Source: Oryzomonas japonica
Lineage (GTDB): Bacteria; Desulfobacterota; Desulfuromonadia; Geobacterales; Pseudopelobacteraceae
Reading direction: 5' to 3'
Assembly: GCF_008802365.1 (NCBI RefSeq)
Contig: NZ_VZQZ01000013.1
Span: 1 to 42,913, forward strand
DNA: 42,913 nucleotides
Shown: positions 1 to 8,525 of the stretch, one piece after another
How the letters are laid out: each line of letters begins with the position of its first letter
Position numbering within the stretch: position 1 is the stretch's first letter
Notes under the pieces: model-generated
The model's input: only the letters and a program-made list of their open reading frames with translations
Databases searched by the model: none
Told to the model about the DNA's origin: nothing
Made by a program: the position numbers and the translations under genes

Positions 1-351
1 CCGATCAAGGCTCAGGACAACCAGCAGCAATGCTATCGCTGCCATGATCAGAAATACTGCACGGCATGCCACAGCAAACTTCCCCAGGCCGGCCTGAAAT
101 CACTGGGTTTCAAATCCCACAACAGCCAGGCGGTGAACGGGAACAGATGGGGCATGGACCATGCGACCGAAGCGCGGCGGAACCTGCAGGCGTGCCAGAC
201 GTGCCATGCTGACGGCGACACCTGCAAGAAATGCCACAGCGCGACAACGAGCGGTGTGAACCCCCATCCGCGAGGCTTCAAGGGCGGCAACTACAAAGAC
301 AGAAGCGGCGGCAAGGTTTGCTTGCAGTGTCACCTGTCGGGAACCTTTTAG
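1..351 (+). CDS. Multiheme c-type cytochrome, 3' part (5' end outside window)
   Basis: The reading frame is open from the first base to a TAG at 349-351 and has no start inside the window, so this is the C-terminal part of a longer protein. The visible 116 residues hold five CXXCH heme c attachment motifs (CYRCH, CTACH, CQTCH, CKKCH, CLQCH), a density typical of periplasmic or extracellular electron-transfer cytochromes in Geobacter-type bacteria. The next gene is another multiheme cytochrome 27 bases downstream on the same strand, so the two are probably co-transcribed. The total heme number and the signal peptide cannot be judged. The cytochrome assignment is secure; the physiological role (metal reduction, porin-cytochrome conduit or other) is inference. 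Confidence 0.9.
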   Translation, partial: PIKAQDNQQQCYRCHDQKYCTACHSKLPQAGLKSLGFKSHNSQAVNGNRWGMDHATEARRNLQACQTCHADGDTCKKCHSATTSGVNPHPRGFKGGNYKDRSGGKVCLQCHLSGTF

Positions 352-378
352 GTCGTTATTAAACTGAAGGAGGAAACT

Positions 379-2490
379 ATGCAGATCAATAAGTTAAGCA
401 TGATGTTGCTGGGCGCGTTGTCTTGTGCCGTATTATTGAACGGCTGTGGCGCCAGCAGCAAAGAAGCGGGCATACTTCCAAGCGATGTGCCCAAGGTGGA
501 CGAAGCTTTATGTGCCCAATGCCATGGCTCGTCATATAACGCACAAAGCGGTATGCCTATTTACTCTGAATACGTTCAATCAAAGCATTTCAAGAACAGC
601 GTCGGCGAAGTTATTGGTTGCCAGGACTGCCACGGCGGCGGTTCACAGCATAATGGCGTCGGCCCCATGCCCTACCCGAACCCTGATACTGCCGGAAGAT
701 GTTGGGCTTGTCATCAACCTGCATTTATTGGTGCATTCGGCACTCCTACCGCCGCAGAAGTGGCCCACTTCCAAAACATTACCAGCTATCGTGTCCAGTA
801 CATCAATCCAACCAGCGCCGACACGACAAGATGCACTTTCTGTCACGAACCCCACAATCCAGACACTGGCCTCGGCGCTTCGGAGCGTAAAGCATGGGCG
901 GCGTCCGACCATGGCGACGTTGCCGGCGCTGCATGGGTGCCAAGCTCGAGCCATAAGTGGCTGATTACCGGCGGCAGCGAAGATTTTTCGCAAGTCATCC
1001 CTGCCAGTGACTGCCTACGTTGTCATACCGCCGACGGTTTCGTGCAGTTTACCAAGAGCAACTTCACCAGCGTCGCTAACCTCCCGGGTGATCCAAAGGT
1101 CAACTCGGCGCTCAAATGCGATGCCTGCCACTACAACGACAGCTTCTCAGTACGGGGAGTAAACGCTGTCTCTACCTTCTACAACGTCAATATGACGGAC
1201 AAGGTCACAGCTAAGGTCGTTCAGAGCCACAAAGCGGCTAAATTCCCGGATGTCGGCCATTCAAACATATGCATTTCCTGCCACAGCGGCAGGGTTGCCG
1301 GTCCCAACCTGACGGAAATGTTTGCTACCGGCAATTGGAACCTCTCCAATGCTTCATTCCAGAATAGCCATTACATGGCCGCAGCCGGCACCATGTATAT
1401 GGAAGTAGGCTTCAAAAACTTCACCACGTTGACCGCTCCGGCAGCCACCAGCAACGAAGGTGCTACATTTGCCAGCACCAGAACCTACAACCAGACGCTT
1501 TCAGCATTAAACACCACCACACCCGATGGCGTTGCCCTTGGACAGAACAGCGCCCACAGAAGGCTTGGCACGCCGCTTATTGCTAACAGCGAGGATTATC
1601 TTACTGCGGCTGGTGACGCGACCGCCATCGCTTCCAACGGTCCCTGCGTTACTTGTCACATGAAGGCGTATAATCCTGTCGCCGGCAATGGTTTTACGCC
1701 TCCCGCCGCTGGTCGCCCGGGCGCCGGGCACAGTCTGCAGATCGACGAAGCAACGGCAGAGGAACTCTGCCTCCAATGCCATGCGGATGCTCCCCATCTT
1801 GACGGCGGTACGGGTACGGGCACTGGCAATTACACCACAATGAAAACACTTGCCGATATGGAGAAAGCTATGCTGGAACCGCAAAGCACTGCGTTCCAGA
1901 ATGGTCTGACCCTGGTCAAGCAACTGCTGCTGATCAAGTATGCTATCAAGTATGACGGCACCGCCTATCCTTACTTCTTTGATATGCAAAAGGATGCCAC
2001 CGGTAAGACGGCAATTACCGATTGGACTCGTAAAAATGTTGCCGGAGTCACCGATGCTGCGGTTGCCGCATTGGGCAACGCCAACATAACGGTCATTCCG
2101 ACCGGGGGGCTTACCCAGGTACAGGCTTACAGGCTGATGGGCGCCTGTTACAACCTTAATGTCCTGGCCCGCGATCCTGGCGCATACCTCCATGCCCGCA
2201 CCTATAGCCAGCGGGTTGTGTATGACACCGTCGATTACCTGGACAACAACAAGATGGATTTCACCTCCCTGACTACCGCTCGGGCCATGACTGCAGCGTC
2301 AGTAGCTGGCTTGGCTGGCGTCTACACAGGCTATGACGTAAACGTTCTGAACCCGACACCGGGGGCTTCTGGCGGCAGTACGGTTCTGGCCGGTACCGGC
2401 CTTGCCACGGAATCAATGGCATGGTTGGCTGGTACGCATTATACCGACACCAAAGGTACAACGCCGACTCCGCTGAGACTTCGGCCGTAA
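379..2490 (+). CDS. Nine-heme c-type cytochrome lipoprotein
   Basis: A 703-residue secreted protein. The N-terminus is a lipoprotein signal peptide ending in the lipobox LNGC (Cys23), so the mature protein is probably anchored in the outer membrane. Nine CXXCH heme motifs start near residues 45, 81, 108, 152, 212, 247, 298, 423 and 464; many extra His residues could serve as distal ligands. Residues after about 470 contain no heme motif, so the protein has a heme-rich front and a heme-free C-terminal part of about 235 residues. The start is supported by AAGGAGG at 367-373, five bases before ATG. It follows a multiheme cytochrome gene by 27 bases and is closed by a strong terminator, so the two genes probably form the end of one operon. 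Extracellular or outer-surface electron transfer is the likely role, inferred from family and context; the exact homolog is not recognised. Confidence 0.9.
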   Translation: MQINKLSMMLLGALSCAVLLNGCGASSKEAGILPSDVPKVDEALCAQCHGSSYNAQSGMPIYSEYVQSKHFKNSVGEVIGCQDCHGGGSQHNGVGPMPYPNPDTAGRCWACHQPAFIGAFGTPTAAEVAHFQNITSYRVQYINPTSADTTRCTFCHEPHNPDTGLGASERKAWAASDHGDVAGAAWVPSSSHKWLITGGSEDFSQVIPASDCLRCHTADGFVQFTKSNFTSVANLPGDPKVNSALKCDACHYNDSFSVRGVNAVSTFYNVNMTDKVTAKVVQSHKAAKFPDVGHSNICISCHSGRVAGPNLTEMFATGNWNLSNASFQNSHYMAAAGTMYMEVGFKNFTTLTAPAATSNEGATFASTRTYNQTLSALNTTTPDGVALGQNSAHRRLGTPLIANSEDYLTAAGDATAIASNGPCVTCHMKAYNPVAGNGFTPPAAGRPGAGHSLQIDEATAEELCLQCHADAPHLDGGTGTGTGNYTTMKTLADMEKAMLEPQSTAFQNGLTLVKQLLLIKYAIKYDGTAYPYFFDMQKDATGKTAITDWTRKNVAGVTDAAVAALGNANITVIPTGGLTQVQAYRLMGACYNLNVLARDPGAYLHARTYSQRVVYDTVDYLDNNKMDFTSLTTARAMTAASVAGLAGVYTGYDVNVLNPTPGASGGSTVLAGTGLATESMAWLAGTHYTDTKGTTPTPLRLRP

Positions 2491-2529
2491 TCAGGAACAC
2501 GGCAACTTGTAATGCATAGTTGGAAATCG

Positions 2530-2557
2530 CCCCGCCTCGCAAGAGGCGGGGTTTTTT
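2530..2557 (+). terminator. Rho-independent terminator of the cytochrome operon
   Basis: A nine-base perfect GC-rich stem (2530-2538 with 2543-2551) closes a GCAA tetraloop and is followed by six T residues. It lies 39 bases after the nine-heme cytochrome stop. Confidence 0.92.
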
Positions 2558-2772
2558 ATTGGGTTGTCGATTAATCAGACTGCTCGGACTTGTTCCTTAG
2601 CCGGATTGTTTTTAACCGTGCCGGCGTTATCCGGTGCATGACGAAGCCCTGGCGAAACAGGAGCGGGCGACCACATGGGGGGTTGTTCTGTATACATTAT
2701 GTGCAATTTGTCTGCATCGGATTATAGTATATAGGGTGAGAAGAGGCGTAACGGGCGGGGAGGTACTAAATC

Positions 2773-3321
2773 ATGCAGGTACTTGAGGAATACAGTACCG
2801 TCAGCATCGTACTCAAGTTCACGCATATCATTTCATCCTGCATCTGGTTTGGGACCGTCGTCTGTATCGGGGTTCTGCTCTATCTCAACCATGAATCCGG
2901 CAGCACCGCGGAGTTGAACGCCTTCAACCTGGGAATCCACTATCTGGACAACTATCTGATCGGTCCGTCGGTGATCATCAGTATATTGAGCGGAGTATTT
3001 CTCTGCTTCTGCAAAAAACTGCAATTATTTGCCTGCCGGTGGGTGATCAAAAAATGGCTGGGCAGCCTGATTGCCGTGGCGTTCGGCCTGATATGGCTTG
3101 CCCCGTGGTTGCGGGAGTTGGAGATCATCTGCAAGATCAACCAGTTCATGGTCTTTACCATACCCGGCTACTATCGCACCTACTACCTGAACCATATCAG
3201 TCTCGTGGTCCAGGAAATCATGTTGCTCTACCTGATTCTCATCTCCCTCTTGAAACCATGTGCCGACCATAAGAATTGCATCCACTGCCGGGAACGCTTC
3301 GGTTACAAAAGAGATGAGTGA
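2773..3321 (+). CDS. Four-helix integral membrane protein (DUF2269/CopD-like)
   Basis: A 182-residue protein with about four hydrophobic segments (roughly residues 12-36, 62-80, 96-112 and 142-161). The pattern, including the early motif FTHIISSCIWFG, resembles the DUF2269 group of small membrane proteins distantly like the CopD fold; no enzymatic function is known for it. The short hydrophilic C-terminus is rich in Cys and His (CADHKNCIHC, residues 163-172) and could bind a metal, but it is not a CXXCH heme motif. The start is supported by GGGGAGG at 2757-2763. It appears monocistronic between the cytochrome terminator and a convergent gene. Family placement is from pattern memory, so function stays open. 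Confidence 0.7.
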   Translation: MQVLEEYSTVSIVLKFTHIISSCIWFGTVVCIGVLLYLNHESGSTAELNAFNLGIHYLDNYLIGPSVIISILSGVFLCFCKKLQLFACRWVIKKWLGSLIAVAFGLIWLAPWLRELEIICKINQFMVFTIPGYYRTYYLNHISLVVQEIMLLYLILISLLKPCADHKNCIHCRERFGYKRDE

Positions 3322-3363
3322 CAAGCCGCTTTCGGCGCCTCTGCCGTTCCCTGACCCGGTGGG

Positions 3364-4131
3364 TCAGGGGGCCGTAATGACCAGACGGAATCCCACGTCA
3401 TAGGTGTGCACTTCCGGCTCCAGGGAACTGCGCACCGAGGCCCTGACATTCTTGGGAAGCATGAACCAGCCGCCGCCACGGATGACGCGGTTTGAGCCGG
3501 TTGAAGGCCCCTGGGGATTGTCCTTGATGCTGGAAAATTTCTCGTCATACCAATCGCCGACCCATTCCCAGACATTACCGCTCATGTCGTAGATGCCCAG
3601 ACCGTTGGGCCGCTTCCTCGCCACACGTTGGGTGCGGTCGCCCGAGGTGCTGAAGTACCATGCCACGGCCTCCGCATCGTTGCCGCCGCAGAATTTTTCG
3701 CTCTTGCCGCCGCTACGGCAGGCGTACTCCCATTCTGCCTCGGTAGGCAGGCGGTACTCCTTGCCGCTTAGTTTGTTAAGCTTGCTGATGAACTCCTGCA
3801 CGTCATTCCAACTTACGTTCTCCACCGGACAATCGTCACCGCAGCTCTTGAAAAACGACGGATTGTTCCCCATCACCACTTTCCATTGGTTCTGGGTCGT
3901 TTCCTGCTTTGCCATGCTGAAGTCGGAGACACAGACATCGTGAGGCGGTTTCTCGTTGCTGGCGCCATCGCCAAAGGTGTCGCCCATCTTGAAACAGCCG
4001 CCGGTGATGCGGGCAAACCGGATGCCGGTAGGGGAATCGGTATAATCCTTGACAGCCTCTCCAAAGGACGGCGCTGCTGCAAACAGGGGCATGAGCCCAA
4101 TGCAGGCCGCGACTGACAGCAATCTTTTCAT
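3364..4131 (-). CDS. Secreted SUMF1/FGE-fold protein, probably non-catalytic
   Basis: A 255-residue protein with a typical Sec signal peptide (cleavage likely near residue 24) followed by one domain of the formylglycine-generating enzyme/SUMF1 superfamily. Family marks are GGCFKMGD, EKPPHDVCVSDF, RLPTEAEWEYACR, GLYDMSGNVWEW-like GIYDMSGNVWEW, RVIRGGGW and the C-terminal VGFRLV. True formylglycine-generating enzymes carry a copper-binding Cys pair in the region after the RGGGW motif; here that stretch (WFMLPKNVRASVRSS) has none, so sulfatase activation is unlikely. Related domains act in many other roles, including PvdO, EgtB and lectin-like folds. The start has GGAGG about six bases upstream. 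It is convergent with the membrane protein gene before it and divergent from ilvE. Substrate unknown. Confidence 0.82.
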   Translation of the reverse strand: MKRLLSVAACIGLMPLFAAAPSFGEAVKDYTDSPTGIRFARITGGCFKMGDTFGDGASNEKPPHDVCVSDFSMAKQETTQNQWKVVMGNNPSFFKSCGDDCPVENVSWNDVQEFISKLNKLSGKEYRLPTEAEWEYACRSGGKSEKFCGGNDAEAVAWYFSTSGDRTQRVARKRPNGLGIYDMSGNVWEWVGDWYDEKFSSIKDNPQGPSTGSNRVIRGGGWFMLPKNVRASVRSSLEPEVHTYDVGFRLVITAP

Positions 4132-4289
4132 GACAATGCCTCCATTTCATTTTTTGCAGCGGAATAGCTGCACGATGCTCCCATGGGCGTGAATACCGCA
4201 GCCGCTTCCAGTTGGGCCCGTAGCCGGCGCCGCGGCATAATTTGACAATATGCCTTATTTTTGCCCTTTTTACATCATCAAAACTAGGG

Positions 4290-4318
4290 TTGAAAGTGCT
4301 AGAGGAAATTGATATAGT
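4290..4318 (+). promoter_or_regulatory. Sigma-70-like promoter of the branched-chain aminotransferase gene
   Basis: TTGAAA at 4290-4295 and TATAGT at 4313-4318 are separated by 17 bases, close to the sigma-70 consensus. The predicted start site is about 50 bases before the ATG at 4374. Confidence 0.7.
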
Positions 4319-4373
4319 TTCTAGACAAATTATTACTATGACACTGTCATGGCATCATTTCCGGAGGCGCTTC

Positions 4374-5444
4374 ATGGATATTTCAGTACTACCGTTGTCC
4401 GCTGATAAGATGAAGGCAAAATTCAAGGACGAGTCGCATCTCGGCTTTGGCAAGATATTTACCGATCGGATGTTTCTGGCCGAATGGAGTGCCGGTAAAG
4501 GGTGGCACGATGCCCGCGTCAAACCTTACGAGCCGTTCGTGCTCGACCCGGCTTGTCTGGTGTTTCACTATGCCCAGGAGATTTTTGAAGGGCTCAAGGC
4601 CTACAAGTGGGATGACGGCAGGGTCGCCCTGTTTCGTCCCGAGATGAACGCCCGGCGTTTTCAAACCTCGGCGGAACGCCTCTGCATGCCCGAGGTTCCC
4701 GAAGAACTCTTTTTGAACGGTATCGAGAAGCTGGTTTCCCTGGAGCGCGACTGGATTCCCACCGCACCCGGAACCTCCCTCTATATCCGGCCCGCCATGA
4801 TCGCCGTTGAGCCGGTGCTGGGGGTGAAAACCTCCGATCATTACTATTTTTATGTTATTGCCTCACCGGTGGGCGCCTATTATGCCGCCGGATTCAATCC
4901 GGTCAGCATCCTGGTGGAAGACAAGTATGTACGCGCCACGCCGGGCGGCACCGGCGAAGCCAAAACCGGCGGTAATTATGCCAGCTCGATGAAGGCCGGC
5001 CAGGATGCCAAGAAAAAGGGATTCGATCAAGTGCTCTGGCTGGACGGCCGTGAACGGCGCTACATCGAAGAGGTCGGGGCCATGAATATGTTCTTCGTCT
5101 ACGGCAACCACATCGTCACCGCCCCCTTGGCCGGTTCGATCCTTGCCGGTGTTACCCGCGACTCGGTGCTCAAGCTGGCCACGACCCTGGGATGCACGGT
5201 GGAGGAACGTCCCATCGATGTCAACGAACTGATGGCCGATTTCAAGAGCGGCAAGGTCACCGAGGCCTTCGGCAGCGGTACGGCAGCGGTGATTACGCCG
5301 GTCGGCAAGCTCTGCTACAAGGACGAGTGCGTCTCCGTGGGGCAGGGGGTGGGACGTCTGACCCAAAGGTTGTATGACACCCTGACCGGCATCCAGACCG
5401 GCAAGATCGCCGATACGTTCGACTGGGTACGTTTTGTAGCCTGA
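4374..5444 (+). CDS. ilvE: Branched-chain amino acid aminotransferase (class IV PLP enzyme)
   Basis: A 356-residue cytosolic enzyme of the long bacterial/eukaryotic type of branched-chain aminotransferase, interconverting Leu, Ile and Val with their 2-oxoacids using glutamate/2-oxoglutarate. The PLP-binding lysine is K197 in EAKTGGNYA. Other family marks are FHYAQEIFEGLKAY, YIRPAMI, LWLDG...IEEVGAMN and the C-terminal GSGTAAVITPV. The frame is open further upstream, but GGAGG at 4363-4367 and the conserved beginning MDISVLPL support the ATG at 4374; the promoter at 4290-4318 would also lie inside any longer version. A hairpin follows the stop. It appears to be transcribed alone or with the small Cys protein downstream. 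Confidence 0.95.
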   Translation: MDISVLPLSADKMKAKFKDESHLGFGKIFTDRMFLAEWSAGKGWHDARVKPYEPFVLDPACLVFHYAQEIFEGLKAYKWDDGRVALFRPEMNARRFQTSAERLCMPEVPEELFLNGIEKLVSLERDWIPTAPGTSLYIRPAMIAVEPVLGVKTSDHYYFYVIASPVGAYYAAGFNPVSILVEDKYVRATPGGTGEAKTGGNYASSMKAGQDAKKKGFDQVLWLDGRERRYIEEVGAMNMFFVYGNHIVTAPLAGSILAGVTRDSVLKLATTLGCTVEERPIDVNELMADFKSGKVTEAFGSGTAAVITPVGKLCYKDECVSVGQGVGRLTQRLYDTLTGIQTGKIADTFDWVRFVA

Positions 5445-5457
5445 AAATGACTGAACC

Positions 5458-5486
5458 GGGGGAGCGGCGCGTCAAACCGCTCCCCC
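5458..5486 (+). terminator. Hairpin after ilvE, possible terminator or attenuator
   Basis: A ten-base perfect stem (5458-5467 with 5477-5486) with a nine-base loop lies directly after the ilvE stop. No T run follows, so it may be an RNA-stabilising or attenuating hairpin between ilvE and the next small gene. Confidence 0.5.
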
Positions 5487-5503
5487 GACCTATGAGGGTA
5501 ACC

Positions 5504-5686
5504 ATGTCCCCCAGGAACAAGGAAATGAAGCAGGCATCCCCCAACCGATTGTGCGGTTCATGTCGCCGCACGTGCAAACAGGCGGCAAATGCCGTCGTTG
5601 CCAAGTGTCCCCGCTACTACCCCTTCAGCCGTACCACCCAGAAGCCTGAATTCACATGGAAACAGCTCGATCTGGGCCTCTTTTAG
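5504..5686 (+). CDS. Small cysteine-motif protein, function unknown
   Basis: A 60-residue hydrophilic protein beginning MSPRNKEMKQ. It carries four Cys in the pattern CGSCRRTCKQ followed by CPRYYP (C-x2-C-x3-C and a fourth Cys 11 residues later), which could bind a metal or an Fe-S cluster. The start is supported by GAGGG at 5494-5498; a longer frame to 5447 would run through the hairpin and has no good ribosome site. The 3' end overlaps the ferredoxin gene by 31 bases in another frame, which suggests co-translation. I do not recognise a named family. The overlap and the Cys spacing argue that it is real, but the short length keeps confidence moderate. Confidence 0.55.
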   Translation: MSPRNKEMKQASPNRLCGSCRRTCKQAANAVVAKCPRYYPFSRTTQKPEFTWKQLDLGLF

Positions 5687-5892
5687 GTTCCTCCCCGTCA
5701 GTACCCCGCGTGGCCGTCGATCACTGCTCCGGTTGCGGCCGGTGCGTGGCCGCCTGTCTTCTCCATTTGGTGACGCTTGAACAACAGGGACACCGCAAGA
5801 CGGCCCGTATCGTGTCCGCGGAGCGCTGCACCCGTTGCGGCGCCTGCATCGCGAGTTGCCCCATCGGTGCGCTCATTACGGACACCCCCTAG
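5656..5892 (+). CDS. 2[4Fe-4S] ferredoxin-type protein
   Basis: A 78-residue protein with two classic cluster motifs, CSGCGRCVAAC (from residue 24) and CTRCGACIASC followed by P (from residue 58). Each is C-x2-C-x2-C-x3-C, the pattern of bacterial dicluster ferredoxins, so it is a soluble low-potential electron carrier. The ATG at 5656 lies inside the upstream Cys-protein gene and has no clear Shine-Dalgarno site; translation is probably coupled. A GTG at 5710 (residue 19) is an alternative start that keeps both motifs. The stop overlaps the end of the convergent membrane synthase gene by four bases. Redox partner unknown. Confidence 0.88.
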   Translation: METARSGPLLGSSPSVPRVAVDHCSGCGRCVAACLLHLVTLEQQGHRKTARIVSAERCTRCGACIASCPIGALITDTP

Positions 5893-7958
5893 AACTTCAC
5901 CAAAGGCCACAGGCTGGCGTAGTCGTCCGTCCAGGGCCGGGGCGCCGCTGGCGGTAGTGGCGCGAGCCTGCTCCGCAGTGTGGCATCGTTTATGAATTTC
6001 GCGTTCTTGGTGAGCAGCATCCAGTCGGCCTTGAAGATGCCGTTTGGGCTATCGGCCGGTGAACTGACGGACGCTACGCGAAAGCCTTCCAGTTCTCCCT
6101 CGGTTCTGATGAGGGGGGCGAGGTCGAGGAAACGGTTGGTGACATTGATGGCGATGATGCCGTCAGGGCGCAGATGGCGGCCGTACACGGCGAAACATTC
6201 CCTGGTCAGAAGATGGATCGGGATGGCGTCGCTGCTGAAGGCATCCACCACCATGATGTCGAATTGCTGCTGCCGTCCCGATACAAGCTCCGCTTCCAGC
6301 AACAGCCGTGCGTCGCCGGTAGCCGTCTCGATCCGGGCAGCGGAATCGGCAAGGTAGAAAAAACGTTCCCGGGCAATGGTGATGACCGCCGGGTTGATCT
6401 CATAAAACCGGAACAGATCCTCCGAAAGCCCGTACACCGCGATGGAACCGGTCCCGAGACCGATAACGCCGACCCGTAACGGCAGGTGGAGTGCGCGGCG
6501 CGGATGGAGGAGCAGGGCAAGCCCGGCACCGCTCCCGGGGCCATAGTACGACGTGGCGAGGCGGCGTCTCCCCGGTTCCACGAACTGGATGCCGTGGGTG
6601 ATGGCACCATGCATCAAGGTCCGCATTTCGCCGGAGTTTTCCAGGTGTTTTACCACCCGCAGGACCCCGTAAAAATTGCGGGTGACCGTGTCGGTATAAG
6701 GCGTATAACTCAGCAGCGGGCGTGCCGTAGTAATGACGAGCAGAACGATGCCGCAGCCTGCGAGCGGCATCAGCCAGTGCGGGGCGCGGCTGAAGAAGCC
6801 GCTTCGGCGCCAGGCGGCAACAACGGTGAGACAGGTGGCCCACCACGTGACCGGATACTCCCAAAAGTTGGTGAAAAGGACTGGCGCGGCCAATGCGACG
6901 AACATACCGCCCAGCGCCCCGCCTGCCGATAGCGCCAGGTAAAAGGTCGTCAGGCGGGTGGGGTGGGGGCGGGAGCGCACCAGTTCGCCATGGCAGACCA
7001 TACAGCCGGCGAACAGTGCGGCGAGGTAGACGATGATCTGCAGCGGTAATGCCACCCTGGTGCCCAAAGCGAAGACCGAGCAGGCGGGGACCAGAAAGCC
7101 GGGCAGAAGGATGCCCCACAGAACCCGGTCATAACTCTGGTCGTTGCGGAAACAGATAACGAAGCTGAACAGGTAGAGGGCGAGGGGGGCAACCCAGAGA
7201 AAGGGGATCACCGCCACCTCCTGGCAGAGCTGGTTCGTTGTCGCCAGCAGCAGGGCAGAACCACATGCCGAGAGCAGCAGCCAGAATAGCAGGTCGACGG
7301 CTGAGATCGCCGGTCCGATCACATCCTCACTTCGTTCTGGCTGACCGCCATTTGTGGTTATGGCGGTGCGAAATGTGCCGGAGAGAACCGGTCGTAGGAC
7401 GCAGGCGGCACAGGCCAAGCTGTAGAGGCCGAACCCCCAACTCCAGACAATGGCCTGATGCCGGAGGGAGAGCAGGGGCTCGACGACGAACGGGTAGCTT
7501 GCAAGGGCCAACAGCGAGGCGATGTTGGAGAAGGAGTAGAGCCGGTAGGGCGAATGCTTCGGAACATCGTGCTGGAACCAGTGTTGGACAAGGGGAGCTG
7601 AGGCGCAAAGCGTGAGGTACGGCAACCCGATGGTGGCCACCAGGAGCGAAAGGATCGTCGGTGCGGGTGGGCTCCCCGGAGCAGGTTTCCAGATATCCGC
7701 GGCGGGAGAGACCGGCAACAGGATGAGGGAAGCGATCAGGAGCCCGCCATGGATGCAGGCCTGCCGCGTCCGGCTCAGGGTCGAGACGCCATGGGCATAG
7801 GAGTAGCCGGCAAAAAGCCCGACCTGGAAGAAGACCATGCAGGTCGCCCAGACGGCAGGCCCGCCGCCGAACCAGGGAAGGATGGAGCGTCCAACAAGCG
7901 GCTGGAGTTGGAACAGGAGGAACGAGCCGAGGAAGATCGTGATGGTATGCAGGGGCAT
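5889..7958 (-). CDS. Fused polytopic membrane / spermidine synthase-like protein
   Basis: A 689-residue protein in two parts. The first 400 or so residues are strongly hydrophobic, with around ten membrane segments. The C-terminal 230 residues form a spermidine synthase-type methyltransferase fold: GVIGLGTGS for the nucleotide/AdoMet loop, YEINP for the ribose-binding acid and VVDAFSSDAIP for the catalytic region. This matches the family annotated as fused MFS/spermidine synthase, whose substrate is not established. The frame is open to 8024, but the ATG at 7958 has GGGAGG a few bases upstream and begins directly at the first membrane segment, so I chose it. It is the last gene of a minus-strand set with the TPR-like and thioferritin-like genes. 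Confidence 0.85.
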   Translation of the reverse strand: MPLHTITIFLGSFLLFQLQPLVGRSILPWFGGGPAVWATCMVFFQVGLFAGYSYAHGVSTLSRTRQACIHGGLLIASLILLPVSPAADIWKPAPGSPPAPTILSLLVATIGLPYLTLCASAPLVQHWFQHDVPKHSPYRLYSFSNIASLLALASYPFVVEPLLSLRHQAIVWSWGFGLYSLACAACVLRPVLSGTFRTAITTNGGQPERSEDVIGPAISAVDLLFWLLLSACGSALLLATTNQLCQEVAVIPFLWVAPLALYLFSFVICFRNDQSYDRVLWGILLPGFLVPACSVFALGTRVALPLQIIVYLAALFAGCMVCHGELVRSRPHPTRLTTFYLALSAGGALGGMFVALAAPVLFTNFWEYPVTWWATCLTVVAAWRRSGFFSRAPHWLMPLAGCGIVLLVITTARPLLSYTPYTDTVTRNFYGVLRVVKHLENSGEMRTLMHGAITHGIQFVEPGRRRLATSYYGPGSGAGLALLLHPRRALHLPLRVGVIGLGTGSIAVYGLSEDLFRFYEINPAVITIARERFFYLADSAARIETATGDARLLLEAELVSGRQQQFDIMVVDAFSSDAIPIHLLTRECFAVYGRHLRPDGIIAINVTNRFLDLAPLIRTEGELEGFRVASVSSPADSPNGIFKADWMLLTKNAKFINDATLRSRLAPLPPAAPRPWTDDYASLWPLVKF

Positions 7959-8030
7959 CGGTTCCTCCCGTGGTTGCATCTCTTTCAACGACCCCTCTGC
8001 CCCGTGTCCCATGACTGAACGCACCGAACG

Positions 8031-8474
8031 TTAGCGCATGCCAAGTCTCTTGAGCAGGATGCCGAGGAATTTGTTGATGGGATTGTCGCGATGCAAAAAT
8101 GACATGACCGGCGGTTTCCGCACGCCGACCATGGCAAGCAGCGCAGCAAGTTCCGGATCAGGGGCGTGCTGGATCCCCTCCCTGAGAACCTTGAGGGCAT
8201 CCTCTTTGTTTGGCCCCAACAGGTGGATGCGGGCAAGGTTCAGGTAGTGAACCGGGTTGCCCGGTTCCTGTGCCAACGCCTCGCGGCACAGGGCCACCCC
8301 CTTTGTGACATGGCCCCGCTCCTTTGCCATGCAATAGGCGTAATAGGAGGCACAGAGGGAGGTTGGCTGCGCATCCATGGATCTTTCGAAATGTCCCAAT
8401 GCCCTCAGGATACTGCCGGCCTTGAACAGGATCAGGCCATTATCGAACTCCTTGCGCGCATCACTATCGGTCAT
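8031..8474 (-). CDS. TPR-like repeat protein
   Basis: A 147-residue soluble protein without a signal peptide. It shows tetratricopeptide-type helical repeats: an A-helix pattern with FKAGSILRALGHFERSMDAQP near residues 17-37, then a second unit around residues 44-72 (AYCMAKERGHVTKGVALCREALAQEPGN in spirit) and a third around 75-105. TPR proteins usually mediate protein contacts; no enzymatic motif is seen. GGGAG lies upstream of the ATG. The gene sits 51 bases after the thioferritin-like gene and 72 bases before the membrane/spermidine synthase-like gene, so these three are likely one transcript. The partner is unknown. Confidence 0.75.
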   Translation of the reverse strand: MTDSDARKEFDNGLILFKAGSILRALGHFERSMDAQPTSLCASYYAYCMAKERGHVTKGVALCREALAQEPGNPVHYLNLARIHLLGPNKEDALKVLREGIQHAPDPELAALLAMVGVRKPPVMSFLHRDNPINKFLGILLKRLGMR

Positions 8475-8525
8475 GCATAACTCCCGGTGGATGATTGATG
8501 GAGGTGTGGTCCGACCTTCCGGTTC

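Noticed and set aside
7959-8024. N-terminal extension of the membrane/spermidine synthase-like protein
   Set aside because: The inner ATG at 7958 has a strong ribosome site and starts at the first membrane helix; the extension is charged and lies upstream of that site.
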